64,000 bases of DNA from Pseudomonas ovata (GTDB lineage: Bacteria; Pseudomonadota; Gammaproteobacteria; Pseudomonadales; Pseudomonadaceae). Location of the stretch: positions 310,001 to 374,000 of the forward strand of contig NZ_QFFU01000002.1 in assembly GCF_003131185.1 (NCBI RefSeq), in the 5' to 3' direction. The notes under the pieces were generated by a model that was not told the origin of the DNA, searched no databases, and saw nothing but the letters and a program-made list of their open reading frames with translations. Positions 8,222 through 16,576 of the stretch are shown here, in pieces. Every line of letters begins with the position of its first letter. The stretch's first letter is position 1. The translations under genes and the position numbers were made by a program.

Positions 8222-9751
8222 TCAAGACAGCGACTGAGGCTTGCCGGCGCGACTGGAGCGCCAGCCCAGGGCACTGCGCAGCGCCCTGGAAATCAGCGGC
8301 CAGAACAGCATCAGCAGCGCGGCGGTGGTCAGCCCGCCCACCAGCGGGTTGGACCAGAAGATGCCCAGTTGCCCGTCGGAGAACAGCATCGACTGGCGAA
8401 ACGCATCCTCGGCCTTGTCACCCAGCACGGCCGCCAGCACCAGCGGCGCGATTGGATAGCCGAGCTTCTTGAACAGATACCCCAGGGCGCCGAAGCCCAG
8501 CATCAGCACGATGTCGAACATCGAGTTGTGCACCGAGTAGGCGCCGATGGCGCAGACCATGATGATGATCGGCGCGATGATCGAGAACGGAATGCGCAGG
8601 ATCGAGGCGAACAGCGGCACGGTGGCCAGGACCACGATCAGGCTGACCACGTTGCCCAGGTACATGCTGGCAATCAGGCCCCAGACAAAGTCGTGCTGCT
8701 CGACGAACAGCGTGGGACCCGGGTGCAGGCCCCAGATCATCAGGCCGCCCAGCATGACGGCAGCGGTGGCCGAGCCCGGGATGCCCAAGGTCAGCATCGG
8801 CAGCAACGCACTGGTGCCAGCGGCGTGGTCGGCGGTTTCCGGGGCAATCACGCCTTCGACTTCGCCCTTGCCGAAGCGCTCGCGGTTCTTCGAGAAGCGC
8901 CGCGCCAGGCTGTAGCTCATGAACGACGCTGCGGTCGGCCCGCCCGGGGTGATGCCCATCCAGCAGCCGACCAGCGTGCTGCGCACGATCGTCAGCCAGT
9001 AACGCGGTAGCCTGGCCCAGGTGCGCAGGATGGTCATGGGCGTAATACGCGCATGCTCACCGCGAAACACCAGGCCTTCCTCGACCGTGCACAGGATTTC
9101 ACCGATGCCGAACAGGCCGATCACCGCCACCTCGAAACTGATGCCGGTCATCAGCCACGGCTGGTCGAAGGTCAGGCGCAGGTTGCCCGACACCGTGTCC
9201 ATGCCCACCGCGGCCATGGCAAAGCCCAGCATCATCGCCACCACGGTCTTGAGCGGCGGGTTCTTGCTCATGCCGATAAAGGTGCAGAACGCCAGCAGGT
9301 AGACGGCGAAGAACTCCGGCGAACTGAACGACATGGCGAACTCGGCAATGCGCGTCGACAGGAAGGTCAGCAGCAACACGCCCGCCAGTGCCCCGATCAG
9401 CGCCGAGGTAAAGGCCGCGGTCAAGGCCTCGGCCGCGCGGCCTTCGCGAGCCATGGGGTAGCCATCGAAGGTGGTCGCCACCGAGGACGGCTCGCCGGGA
9501 ATATTGAACAGGATCGAGGTGATCGAACCGCCGAACAACGCCCCCCAGTACATGCACGACAACAGGATGATCGCCGACACCGGCGACATGGTGAAGGTCA
9601 GTGGCAATAGCAACGCCACCCCGTTGGGCGCCCCCAGGCCTGGCAGCACGCCGACCAGAATGCCCAGCAGCACACCGATCACCATCAGGCCGATATGGCC
9701 CGGAGTCATGATCACACTCATGCCTTGCATCAATGATTCGAACTCAGTCAT
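8222..9751 (-). CDS. tctA: Tripartite tricarboxylate transporter large permease TctA
   Basis: A 509-aa, strongly hydrophobic inner-membrane protein of the TctA family with about 11-12 membrane segments. Typical family stretches are GLGAPNGVALLLPLTF and SCMYWGALFGGSITSILFN near the N-terminus, and GITPGGPTAASFMSY and GIPGSATAAVMLGG in the middle. The ATG at 9751 overlaps the tctB stop as ATGA. With TctB and TctC it forms a secondary transporter driven by an ion gradient. Family members take up citrate, tartrate, terephthalate and sugar acids; here the neighbours point to a sugar acid or lactone product. Confidence 0.93.
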   Translation of the reverse strand: MTEFESLMQGMSVIMTPGHIGLMVIGVLLGILVGVLPGLGAPNGVALLLPLTFTMSPVSAIILLSCMYWGALFGGSITSILFNIPGEPSSVATTFDGYPMAREGRAAEALTAAFTSALIGALAGVLLLTFLSTRIAEFAMSFSSPEFFAVYLLAFCTFIGMSKNPPLKTVVAMMLGFAMAAVGMDTVSGNLRLTFDQPWLMTGISFEVAVIGLFGIGEILCTVEEGLVFRGEHARITPMTILRTWARLPRYWLTIVRSTLVGCWMGITPGGPTAASFMSYSLARRFSKNRERFGKGEVEGVIAPETADHAAGTSALLPMLTLGIPGSATAAVMLGGLMIWGLHPGPTLFVEQHDFVWGLIASMYLGNVVSLIVVLATVPLFASILRIPFSIIAPIIIMVCAIGAYSVHNSMFDIVLMLGFGALGYLFKKLGYPIAPLVLAAVLGDKAEDAFRQSMLFSDGQLGIFWSNPLVGGLTTAALLMLFWPLISRALRSALGWRSSRAGKPQSLS

Positions 9752-10281
9752 TGCAGCGCTCTCCTGGCCAGGGTCAGCCAGTCGCCCAGGGGGCCGGCAT
9801 CCAGTGGAACCTTGAACCACAGGGCAAAGATCAGGTAGCTGGCCAGCACTGCGCCGCCTGCCACCGCCACGATGGTCAGCAGGCCGTAGGGTCTGGCGCG
9901 CAGGCGGTCACGCCACATGAACCAGGCGATGAACACCGCCGAGGCCATGTAGATGCCGGTAAACGGCATGGCCGCGACGAACACGGCAATCGGCACGAAC
10001 ACTGATAGCACCTGGCCAAAGGCAGCGCGGCTGACAAAGGCCACGCTCAAGGCCTGCCAGCGAATCAGCGCCAGTACGCCGTTACCCAGGCTGGCGCAGG
10101 CCAGCAGCAGGCCGATGTAAAACGGAAAGTAGCCAGGCTCGGGACCGGAATCACCCCAGCCGATGCCTTGCTCAAGGCTGCCGTACATGACCACGGCACC
10201 GATCAGACCGGTGAACAGCGCCAGGCCCAGTTCCACCCAGCGCGTGCCGACCAGCGCCGGCGTTTGCGACGTATCAGACAT
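9748..10281 (-). CDS. tctB: Tripartite tricarboxylate transporter small permease TctB
   Basis: 177 aa with four predicted membrane spans; a short polar N-terminus precedes WVELGLALFTGLIGAVVMYG. GDSGPEPGYFPFYIGLLL is the typical TctB motif after the first helix. Its stop overlaps the tctA start by 4 bp, and tctC ends 61 bp upstream. It is the small membrane subunit of the TctABC system. Confidence 0.9.
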   Translation of the reverse strand: MSDTSQTPALVGTRWVELGLALFTGLIGAVVMYGSLEQGIGWGDSGPEPGYFPFYIGLLLACASLGNGVLALIRWQALSVAFVSRAAFGQVLSVFVPIAVFVAAMPFTGIYMASAVFIAWFMWRDRLRARPYGLLTIVAVAGGAVLASYLIFALWFKVPLDAGPLGDWLTLARRALQ

Positions 10282-10342
10282 GGATCACCTCATTGGCGAG
10301 GCTGTCACCGCCAGGCGCAGGCCGGGATGACAGCGGGGCGGG

Positions 10343-11356
10343 TCACTTTTGCAGCCAGCCGGCATCCTTGAACACCGGCGTGACGCGGGCGGTGTCCTGC
10401 TCGATATAGGCGGTCAACTGCTCGCCCTCCAGAAAGGTTGGCACCAGCGCGTTCTGCGCGACATACGCCTTGAATTCCGGCGCCTGGCTGACTTTGCGCA
10501 TCAGCTCGGTGTAGAACGCACGCTGTTCAGCGGTGATGTCGCCGGGCATGAACACCGTGCGCGGGAAGCGGTACTGGTCGATGCCCAGCCCTTGCTCATG
10601 GCAAGTGGGAATGTCGGCCCAGGATTGGTCACCGGCAACCTTGGCGGTGTATTGCATGCGCTGCTGGCTGAACACGCACAACGGCCGGACCTGGTCGCCA
10701 CGCCACTGGCTGATGCTCTCGGCGGGGTTGTTGACGTTGGCGGCGATGTGTTTGCCGGCCAGTTGCGTGGCCGCCTCACTGCCGCTCTTGAACGGGATGT
10801 ACACCAGCTTGCTGGCCGTGGTCTTGTTCAGCAGCAGGGTCAGGGTCTGGTCGACATCCTTGGACTGGCTGCCGCCCATGCGCATTTTCGACGGATCGGC
10901 CTTGGCAGCCTCGTAGAAGGCCGCGCCGTCTTTCCAGACGGCGTCCTTGTAGGTCCAGAGGACGAAGTCGTCTTCGGCCAGGGCGGCAATGGGGGTCAGT
11001 TCCTGCCATTGATAACCGAGCTTGGCCACCAGGGGCAGCAGGTAGACATTGTTTGTGCCGATCACCAGCTTGTCGGCATCGCCCTTGGACATCTTCATGT
11101 CGAGGAAGGCTTCGGCGCCGTTGCCGCCGCCCTTGTTGAGCACCACCGTATTGACGTCCAGCAGCTTGTGGGTGGTGATGATCGACTGGATCAGCCGCCC
11201 GAGCTGGTCAGTCCCGCCGCCGGGGCCGCCGGCAACGACGATTTCCAGGTTCTTTTCCGGTTGCCAGGCCAGGGCAATGGCAGGCAGGGTGCTGGCGCAG
11301 AGCAGGGTGCAACCGAGCAAGGCACGGCGTACACCGCAGGTCGATGCGAGTGGCAT
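10343..11356 (-). CDS. tctC: TctC-type periplasmic solute-binding protein
   Basis: 337 aa from ATG 11356, which has a strong SD (AGAGGT). The N-terminus is a Sec signal peptide (RRALLGCTLLCASTLPAIALA). The mature protein begins with WQPEKNLEIVVAGGPGGGTD, the ligand-binding P-G-G-G loop of the TctC/Bug family. It captures the substrate in the periplasm for TctAB. An alternative start 36 bp upstream is possible but lacks the SD. It is the first gene of a leftward tctCBA-lysR order and diverges from the MFS gene across a region full of operator-like palindromes. Confidence 0.93.
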   Translation of the reverse strand: MPLASTCGVRRALLGCTLLCASTLPAIALAWQPEKNLEIVVAGGPGGGTDQLGRLIQSIITTHKLLDVNTVVLNKGGGNGAEAFLDMKMSKGDADKLVIGTNNVYLLPLVAKLGYQWQELTPIAALAEDDFVLWTYKDAVWKDGAAFYEAAKADPSKMRMGGSQSKDVDQTLTLLLNKTTASKLVYIPFKSGSEAATQLAGKHIAANVNNPAESISQWRGDQVRPLCVFSQQRMQYTAKVAGDQSWADIPTCHEQGLGIDQYRFPRTVFMPGDITAEQRAFYTELMRKVSQAPEFKAYVAQNALVPTFLEGEQLTAYIEQDTARVTPVFKDAGWLQK

Positions 11357-11480
11357 GGTGATACCTCTTTTTATTGTAGTTGTTATCGACAAACCGCAGC
11401 GCGACCGTCGGAGGGCGCGCTGCGCTTGAAGAAGAGTGTGGGAAGAACGGGCAGGGGACGTCTAGTCAAAACAAAACATA

Positions 11481-11505
11481 CACCGATAACCCTGGGCTAT
11501 CGGTG
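11481..11505. promoter_or_regulatory. Palindromic operator A (ATA-N9-TAT, LysR type)
   Basis: A 25-bp palindrome with arms CACCGATAACCC and GGGCTATCGGTG around a single T; only one arm position mismatches. Its core, ATA-N9-TAT, fits LysR-type binding sites. It lies in the 311-bp divergent gap between tctC and the MFS gene. Confidence 0.75.
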
Positions 11506-11549
11506 GCCGTCTGATAGCGTGATCGCTGGACTGAAATGGAAGAGAAACT

Positions 11550-11574
11550 CACCTATAACCCAAGGCTATCGGTG
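11550..11574. promoter_or_regulatory. Palindromic operator B (same motif as A)
   Basis: Arms CACCTATAACCC and GGCTATCGGTG; 22 of 25 positions match operator A. A further half-site, GGTTATCGGTG, is at 11596-11606, and a weaker TGTTATCGACA at 11390-11400. Three related sites in a row suggest cooperative binding at a divergent promoter. Confidence 0.75.
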
Positions 11575-11667
11575 TATTTCAATTTTTGATTAGACGGTTA
11601 TCGGTGCGGCTTCGATAGTACGGCTCGGCATCATCAGAACAACAACAATGACATGAGGGGGATCATC

Positions 11668-13014
11668 ATGACCCGTCCCGGTGACATGCACGTGCCAACG
11701 GCAGGTGTCCAGCCTGATTCAGCCAACCCGGCGCTCAGCCAGGTCGCTCGCGCCAGCACCGTACGCTGGCGCATCTTTGCCATCATCTTCCTGCTGACCA
11801 TGGTCAACCTGATCGACCGCGTATCGCTGTCGATCGCCATGCCGACCATCGCCAAAGAATTCTCGCTGTCGCCCAGCATGCAGGGCCTGATCCTCAGCAG
11901 CTTCTTCTGGGCCTATGCGTTATTGCAGATACCGGGCGGCTGGATGATTGACCGTTTCGGGCCGCGCCGGGTCATCACCTGGTCGACCGGGCTGTGGGGC
12001 ACCTTTCAGGTGCTGGCCGGGTTTGCCACCGGGGGGGTGTCGCTGCTGTTTGCCCGTGTCGCGCTGGGCGCGGCCGAAGCGCCGCTGTTTCCGTCCGGCG
12101 GCAAACTGATTTCGCTGTGGCTGGCGCCCAGCGAGCGCAGCCGGGGCGCGGTGATGATGGACAGCGGCAGCCCGTTGGGCGTGGCGCTGGGCGGACTGCT
12201 GATTGCCTACCTGATTGCCGTACTCGACTCCTGGCGCCTGGCCTTCGTGATCGCCGGCATCGCCACCCTGGCCCTGGCCTGGCTGGCCTACCGTTACCTG
12301 CGTGACGACCCGGCGCTGCACCCGCAGGTCAACAGTCAGGAACTGGACAGGATCCAGGCCGGGCGTGAAACCCCGGTGGCCGAAGCCGCGCAAGTGCCGG
12401 TCAAGGGCCTGGGCATCGCGCCACGCTCGCTGGCGGCGTTATTGATCGGCCGCGCCAGCTGGGCCATGGTCTATTTCGGCCTGTTGACCTGGGGCCCGAG
12501 CTACCTGGCCCAGGCGCGCGGCTTTGACATCAAGGGCATTGGCGCGGCGACCTTTGCGATCTTCATTTGCGGCGCGCTGGGGTCGCTGGCCGGGGGCTTT
12601 CTGTGTGACGGGCTGATCCGCAGAGGTGTGCGACGCGGCCTGGCGGTCAAGGGCCTGCTGACGTTCTCCGGCGTGATTGCGCTGGGGGCACTGTTGCTGC
12701 TGCCCACCTTGAGCAATCCGATTGCGGCCGTGGCGCTGTTGGCCATGACCGCGTTCTTTCTGATGTGGGGCAGCCTGTACTGGAGCTTTCCGTCGTTGTT
12801 GGCCGCGCCTGCGCGGGTCGGTCTGATCGGCGGGGTGATGAACCTGGCTGGCAGCATCGGCGGCATCTTCGTGCCGATCCTGGTCGGGCTGATCCTGCAA
12901 TACTTCGGTGGCTTTGGCGCGGCCCTGACGTTCTTCGCCATCTGTGCGGCGCTGTTCGTGGTCGGCACCTTGTTCATCAGCCTCGACGGCCCGCGTGAGG
13001 TGCGTCATGTCTGA
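11668..13014 (+). CDS. MFS transporter, anion:cation symporter (sugar-acid) family
   Basis: 448 aa from ATG 11668, with SD AGGGGG 6 nt upstream; an ATG at 11653 in the same frame is less favoured. Twelve hydrophobic segments follow a 35-residue polar start. LLTMVNLIDRVSLSIAMPTI in helix 1 and PGGWMIDRFGPRRV after helix 2 are characteristic of the ACS family (glucarate, galactonate and hexuronate permeases). It overlaps the next gene by 8 bp and leads a rightward operon with a lactonase and PdxA2. A sugar acid is the likely cargo. Confidence 0.88.
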   Translation: MTRPGDMHVPTAGVQPDSANPALSQVARASTVRWRIFAIIFLLTMVNLIDRVSLSIAMPTIAKEFSLSPSMQGLILSSFFWAYALLQIPGGWMIDRFGPRRVITWSTGLWGTFQVLAGFATGGVSLLFARVALGAAEAPLFPSGGKLISLWLAPSERSRGAVMMDSGSPLGVALGGLLIAYLIAVLDSWRLAFVIAGIATLALAWLAYRYLRDDPALHPQVNSQELDRIQAGRETPVAEAAQVPVKGLGIAPRSLAALLIGRASWAMVYFGLLTWGPSYLAQARGFDIKGIGAATFAIFICGALGSLAGGFLCDGLIRRGVRRGLAVKGLLTFSGVIALGALLLLPTLSNPIAAVALLAMTAFFLMWGSLYWSFPSLLAAPARVGLIGGVMNLAGSIGGIFVPILVGLILQYFGGFGAALTFFAICAALFVVGTLFISLDGPREVRHV

Positions 13015-13966
13015 GTTGTGGAACGGCCCGATCGTCGATGCGCACCACCATTTCTGGGACCCGCAGACCAACTATCACCCCTGGCTGGCGCCCGAGGCGA
13101 ACATCGCCTTTCGCTACGGCGATTACTCGGCCATCAAGCGGCGCTACCTGCCGCCTGAGTACTTCGCCGATGCGGCCGGCCACAACGTGGTGCAGACGGT
13201 GTATGTCGAAACCGAATGGGACCCGGCCGACCCGGTGGGCGAAACCCGGTTCGTCGAGCAACTGCGCCGCCGCTATGGCGTGCCCAATGCCGTGGTGGCG
13301 CAAGCCTGGCTCGATCACCCCGAGGCGCAGGCCTTGCTGGCCGAACAGGCCGCATTCCCCAGTGTGCGCAGTGTGCGGCACAAACCGGGCGGGCCTGAGT
13401 CGCCAGCCGAAGTCGGCCAGCGCCGCAGCCTGATGAGCGACGAGCGCTGGCGACATGGATTTGCCGCCTTGCAGGGGCTGCAGCTGCATTTCGATTTGCA
13501 GACGCCGTGGTGGAACCTGCCCGAGGCCGAATGCCTGGCGCGGGATTTTCCGCAGACCCTGCTGATTCTCAACCACGCCGGATTGCCCTCCGACCGCAGC
13601 GAGCAGGGCCTGGCCGGCTGGCACGCGGCCATGGCGCGCCTGGCCGGGCAGCCCAACGTGGTGGTGAAAATCTCAGGCCTTGGCCAGCGCGCAAAGCCCT
13701 GGCGCGCGGATGACAATGCCTGGATCGTGCGCGAGCTCATTGCCATGTTCGGCAGCGAGCGAGCGTTGTTTGCCAGCAACTTTCCGGTCGACAGCCTGTG
13801 CGGCTCGTTCGACGACATCTATACCGGCTTCAAGCAGATCGTGCGGCATTTGCCACAGGCCGAGCAGCAACGCCTGTTCTACAGCAATGCCCGGCGCATC
13901 TACCGTTGCGAACATGACGCCACCGACACCGCGTGGCCTGAACACCCCCTGAGGAGTCAATTATGA
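13007..13966 (+). CDS. COG3618 amidohydrolase-2 family hydrolase (probable lactonase) 1
   Basis: 319 aa from ATG 13007, inside the end of the MFS gene. VDAHHHFWDP is the N-terminal metal-binding HxH of the amidohydrolase TIM barrel. LILNHAGLP supplies a further His, and ASNFPVDS near the C-terminus holds the usual barrel-end motif. COG3618 enzymes hydrolyse lactones such as L-fucono- or L-rhamnonolactone or pyrone acids. A paralogue, clearly alignable over most of its length, is at 20557-21501. Its stop overlaps the pdxA2 start as ATGA, so both are translated together. Confidence 0.85.
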   Translation: MSELWNGPIVDAHHHFWDPQTNYHPWLAPEANIAFRYGDYSAIKRRYLPPEYFADAAGHNVVQTVYVETEWDPADPVGETRFVEQLRRRYGVPNAVVAQAWLDHPEAQALLAEQAAFPSVRSVRHKPGGPESPAEVGQRRSLMSDERWRHGFAALQGLQLHFDLQTPWWNLPEAECLARDFPQTLLILNHAGLPSDRSEQGLAGWHAAMARLAGQPNVVVKISGLGQRAKPWRADDNAWIVRELIAMFGSERALFASNFPVDSLCGSFDDIYTGFKQIVRHLPQAEQQRLFYSNARRIYRCEHDATDTAWPEHPLRSQL

Positions 13967-14967
13967 GCAAGCCCCGCATCGCGATGGTCCTGGGAGACCC
14001 GGCCGGCATCGGCCCTGAGTTGATCGCCCGGCTATTGTCCGAACCACAGGCGCGCCGCCAGGCGCAGGTCATCCTGATCGGTGACGAAGCCGAGCTGCAG
14101 CGTGGCATGAGCCTGGCCGGCGCCGAGTTTGCGTATCGTCATGTCAGCTCGGTGCAAGACCTGGACTTCAGCGACGACACGCCGCTGTTCTATAACTACC
14201 GCGGTGACACCGAAGGTGAGTTTGCACGCAGTGAGGCCACGGCCAAGGGCGGTCGCTATTGCCTGGACACGCTGGCCATCGCTCTGGACCTGACCGCCGC
14301 CAAAAATACGGACGCGGTGTTGTTCGGGCCGCTGAACAAGACATCGCTGCACATGGCCGGCATGGACCACAGCGATGAACTGCACTGGTTTGCCGAACGG
14401 CTGGGGTTTGCCGGGCCGTTCTGTGAGTTCAACGTGCTTGACAACCTCTGGACCTCGCGGGTGACCTCGCATGTGGCGCTGTCATCGGTGCCGGGCCTGC
14501 TCAGCCACGACAAGGTGGTGCAGGCCATCGAACTGATCGACACCGCGCTCAAACGCAACGGCCTGGCCAGTCCGCGCATCGGCGTGTGCGGCCTGAACCC
14601 GCACAACGGCGACAATGGTTCGTTCGGCCGCGAGGAAATCGACATCATTGCCCCGGCGGTGCGCACCGCCCAGGCCAAGGGCATCGACGCCGACGGCCCG
14701 TACCCGGGCGACACCATCTTTCTCAAGGTGCAGGGTGATGCCAGCGCCTTTGACGCAGTGGTGACCATGTACCACGACCAAGGCCAGATCGCGATCAAAC
14801 TGATGGGTTTCTCCCGTGGCGTCACGGTACAGGGCGGCCTGCCGATACCGATTACCACGCCGGCACACGGCACCGCGTTCGACATCGCAGGCCAGGGCAA
14901 GGCCAACCCGGGCGCCATCCGCCAGGCTTTCGAGATCGCTTGCCGCATGGGGCGCAACAACGCCTGA
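13963..14967 (+). CDS. PdxA2-like 4-hydroxythreonine-4-phosphate dehydrogenase family protein
   Basis: A 334-aa PdxA-family protein: start GDPAGIGPEL, then FGPLNKTSLHMAGMDHSDE, CGLNPHNGDNGSFGREE and MYHDQGQIAIKLM, which carry the metal-binding histidines and NAD-site residues of PdxA. The vitamin B6 enzyme oxidises 4-phosphohydroxythreonine; PdxA2 paralogues oxidise and decarboxylate D-threonate/D-erythronate 4-phosphate or, as in TphB, non-phosphorylated diols. PdxA2 is usually next to a DUF1537 kinase, which is absent here, so a non-phosphorylated diol acid is plausible. It is the last gene before a strong terminator. Confidence 0.87.
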   Translation: MSKPRIAMVLGDPAGIGPELIARLLSEPQARRQAQVILIGDEAELQRGMSLAGAEFAYRHVSSVQDLDFSDDTPLFYNYRGDTEGEFARSEATAKGGRYCLDTLAIALDLTAAKNTDAVLFGPLNKTSLHMAGMDHSDELHWFAERLGFAGPFCEFNVLDNLWTSRVTSHVALSSVPGLLSHDKVVQAIELIDTALKRNGLASPRIGVCGLNPHNGDNGSFGREEIDIIAPAVRTAQAKGIDADGPYPGDTIFLKVQGDASAFDAVVTMYHDQGQIAIKLMGFSRGVTVQGGLPIPITTPAHGTAFDIAGQGKANPGAIRQAFEIACRMGRNNA

Positions 14968-14995
14968 CCGTACCGGCTTCAACGACCCCCCTTGA

Positions 14996-15031
14996 CCGCA
15001 TGCCGTGCCTTGCACGCCATGCGGTTTTTTT
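14996..15031 (+). terminator. Rho-independent terminator after pdxA2
   Basis: CCGCATG at 14996 pairs with CATGCGG at 15018; the stem extends inward through CGTGC/GCACG with one mismatch around a CTT loop. Seven Ts follow at 15025-15031. It ends the MFS-lactonase-pdxA2 operon 29 bp after the stop. Confidence 0.88.
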
Positions 15032-15061
15032 ATGGGCGGCGCCCGCTTGCCGGCACCGATC

Positions 15062-15171
15062 GTAGGAGCGCGCTCTGCCCGCGACCGGCTGCGTTAGCAG
15101 TCGTAAATTTGTGGCGTTTCATAGATTTCTGCGAGCGCTACGCACTCGGTCGCGGGCAAGCGCGCTCCTAC
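15062..15171. repeat. REP-type inverted pair (REPIN-like), copy 2
   Basis: Same architecture and spacer as the copy at 7086-7193, including the conserved GGCTGCGTTAGCAGTCGTAAA segment and the closing GCGCTCCTAC. It sits just after the terminator, in the 378-bp gap before the dehydratase gene. Confidence 0.9.
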
Positions 15172-15225
15172 TCCGCACGTACTCAAGGGCAGATTCCTAT
15201 AACCCCGTCATCGACCATCTGCGCC

Positions 15226-15250
15226 AACCTATTACCTGTAGCTATCACTG
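15226..15250. promoter_or_regulatory. Operator-like site related to A/B, before the dehydratase gene
   Basis: AACCTATTACC and GCTATCACTG occupy the same relative positions as the arms of operator B (about 17 of 25 bases match). A second relative begins CCTATAACCCC at 15196. It lies about 100 bp upstream of the dehydratase start, so the same regulator may act here. The match is weaker than for A and B. Confidence 0.45.
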
Positions 15251-15345
15251 GATATGCATAAGTGATTATCCGCGTCGGCGGGTAACTGGCTAAATCGGTT
15301 CATCGATTCGTCGACAACAACTACAAAAGACAGGAACCCTGACGC

Positions 15346-16521
15346 ATGAAAATCAAAGCGATCCGTACCCGTGTATTCGAGTGGAAAGGCAAGGTCGTCC
15401 CGCCCCAGGCGCATTTCTGCACCAATGCCAGCGACATCCTGTTCGAGCGTGGCGATGCCATGGGCTCGTTCCGTTTCCACGGCTGGCTGGTGGTCGAGGT
15501 AGAAACCGACACCGGGATCGTCGGCATCGGCAACTGCGCCCTGGCCCCACGGGTCGCCAAGGAAATCATCGACACCTACCTGGCGCCCATCGCCATCGGT
15601 GAAGACCCGTTCGACAACGAATACATCTGGCAGAAAATGTACCGCCAGAGCCACGCCTGGGGCCGCAAGGGCATTGGCATGGCCGCCATCTCGGCCATCG
15701 ACATCGCGGTCTGGGACATCATGGGCAAGGCGGTCAACAAACCGGTGTTCAAACTGCTGGGCGGGCGCACCAAGGACAAGATCTGGACCTACGCCTCCAA
15801 GCTGTATGCCAACGACAACCTCGACCTGTTCCTGGAAGAGGCCCAGGGCTACCTGAGCCAGGGCTTCAACGCACTGAAGATGCGTTTTGGCTACGGCCCC
15901 AAGGACGGCCCGGCCGGCATGCGCCGCAACATCGAACAAGTGCGTGCACTGCGTGAGCTGGCCGGCCCCGATGTCGACATCATGCTGGAATGCTACATGG
16001 GCTGGACCCTGGAATACGCCCGGCGCATGTTGCCCAAACTGGCCGAGTTCGAGCCGCGCTGGCTGGAAGAGCCGGTGATTGCCGACGATATCGAGGGCTA
16101 CATCGAGCTCAAGAAGATGGGCATCATGCCGATTTCCGGCGGCGAGCACGAGTTCACCTCCTATGGCTTCAAGGACCTGCTGGAGCGCCGTGCGGTCGAT
16201 GTGATCCAGTACGACACCAACCGCGTCGGTGGCATCACCGCGGCACGCAAGATCAACGCCCTGGCCGAGGCCTGGTCGGTGCCGGTCATTCCCCATGCCG
16301 GCCAGATGCACAACTACCACCTGACCATGTCCACCACCGCCTCACCGATGGCCGAGTTCTTCCCGGTGTTCGATGTCGAGGTCGGCAACGAGCTGTTCTA
16401 TTACGTGTTCAAGGGTGAGCCGCAACCGGTCAATGGCTTTATCCAGCTTGACGATGACACGCCCGGCCTGGGCCTTGAGATTTCCGATGAGTACCTGAGC
16501 GAATTCAACATCATCGAGTGA
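15346..16521 (+). CDS. Enolase-superfamily sugar-acid dehydratase, RhmD-like
   Basis: A 391-aa member of the mandelate racemase/muconate lactonizing group. The barrel motifs are [12 protein letters not shown], the metal ligands in [16 protein letters not shown] and [18 protein letters not shown], and the base [12 protein letters not shown]. The N-terminal capping domain and the PKDGPAG segment most resemble L-rhamnonate dehydratase and close aldonate dehydratases, which convert an aldonic acid to its 2-keto-3-deoxy derivative using Mg2+. The stereochemistry of the substrate cannot be read. It opens a second rightward operon whose next gene is a dioxovalerate-type dehydrogenase, the expected end of a non-phosphorylative pathway to 2-oxoglutarate. 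Confidence 0.88.
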   Translation: MKIKAIRTRVFEWKGKVVPPQAHFCTNASDILFERGDAMGSFRFHGWLVVEVETDTGIVGIGNCALAPRVAKEIIDTYLAPIAIGEDPFDNEYIWQKMYRQSHAWGRKGIGMAAISAIDIAVWDIMGKAVNKPVFKLLGGRTKDKIWTYASKLYANDNLDLFLEEAQGYLSQGFNALKMRFGYGPKDGPAGMRRNIEQVRALRELAGPDVDIMLECYMGWTLEYARRMLPKLAEFEPRWLEEPVIADDIEGYIELKKMGIMPISGGEHEFTSYGFKDLLERRAVDVIQYDTNRVGGITAARKINALAEAWSVPVIPHAGQMHNYHLTMSTTASPMAEFFPVFDVEVGNELFYYVFKGEPQPVNGFIQLDDDTPGLGLEISDEYLSEFNIIE

Positions 16522-16576
16522 TCACTGGCCGGCGAGCGTCGCCCGAGCGGGCGCCGCCCTGGCCCCAGGAGCTTTC

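Noticed and set aside
10349..11593. 414-aa rightward frame across tctC
   Set aside because: Gly/His/Gln-rich shadow of a clear TctC gene on the other strand, typical of high-GC antisense frames.
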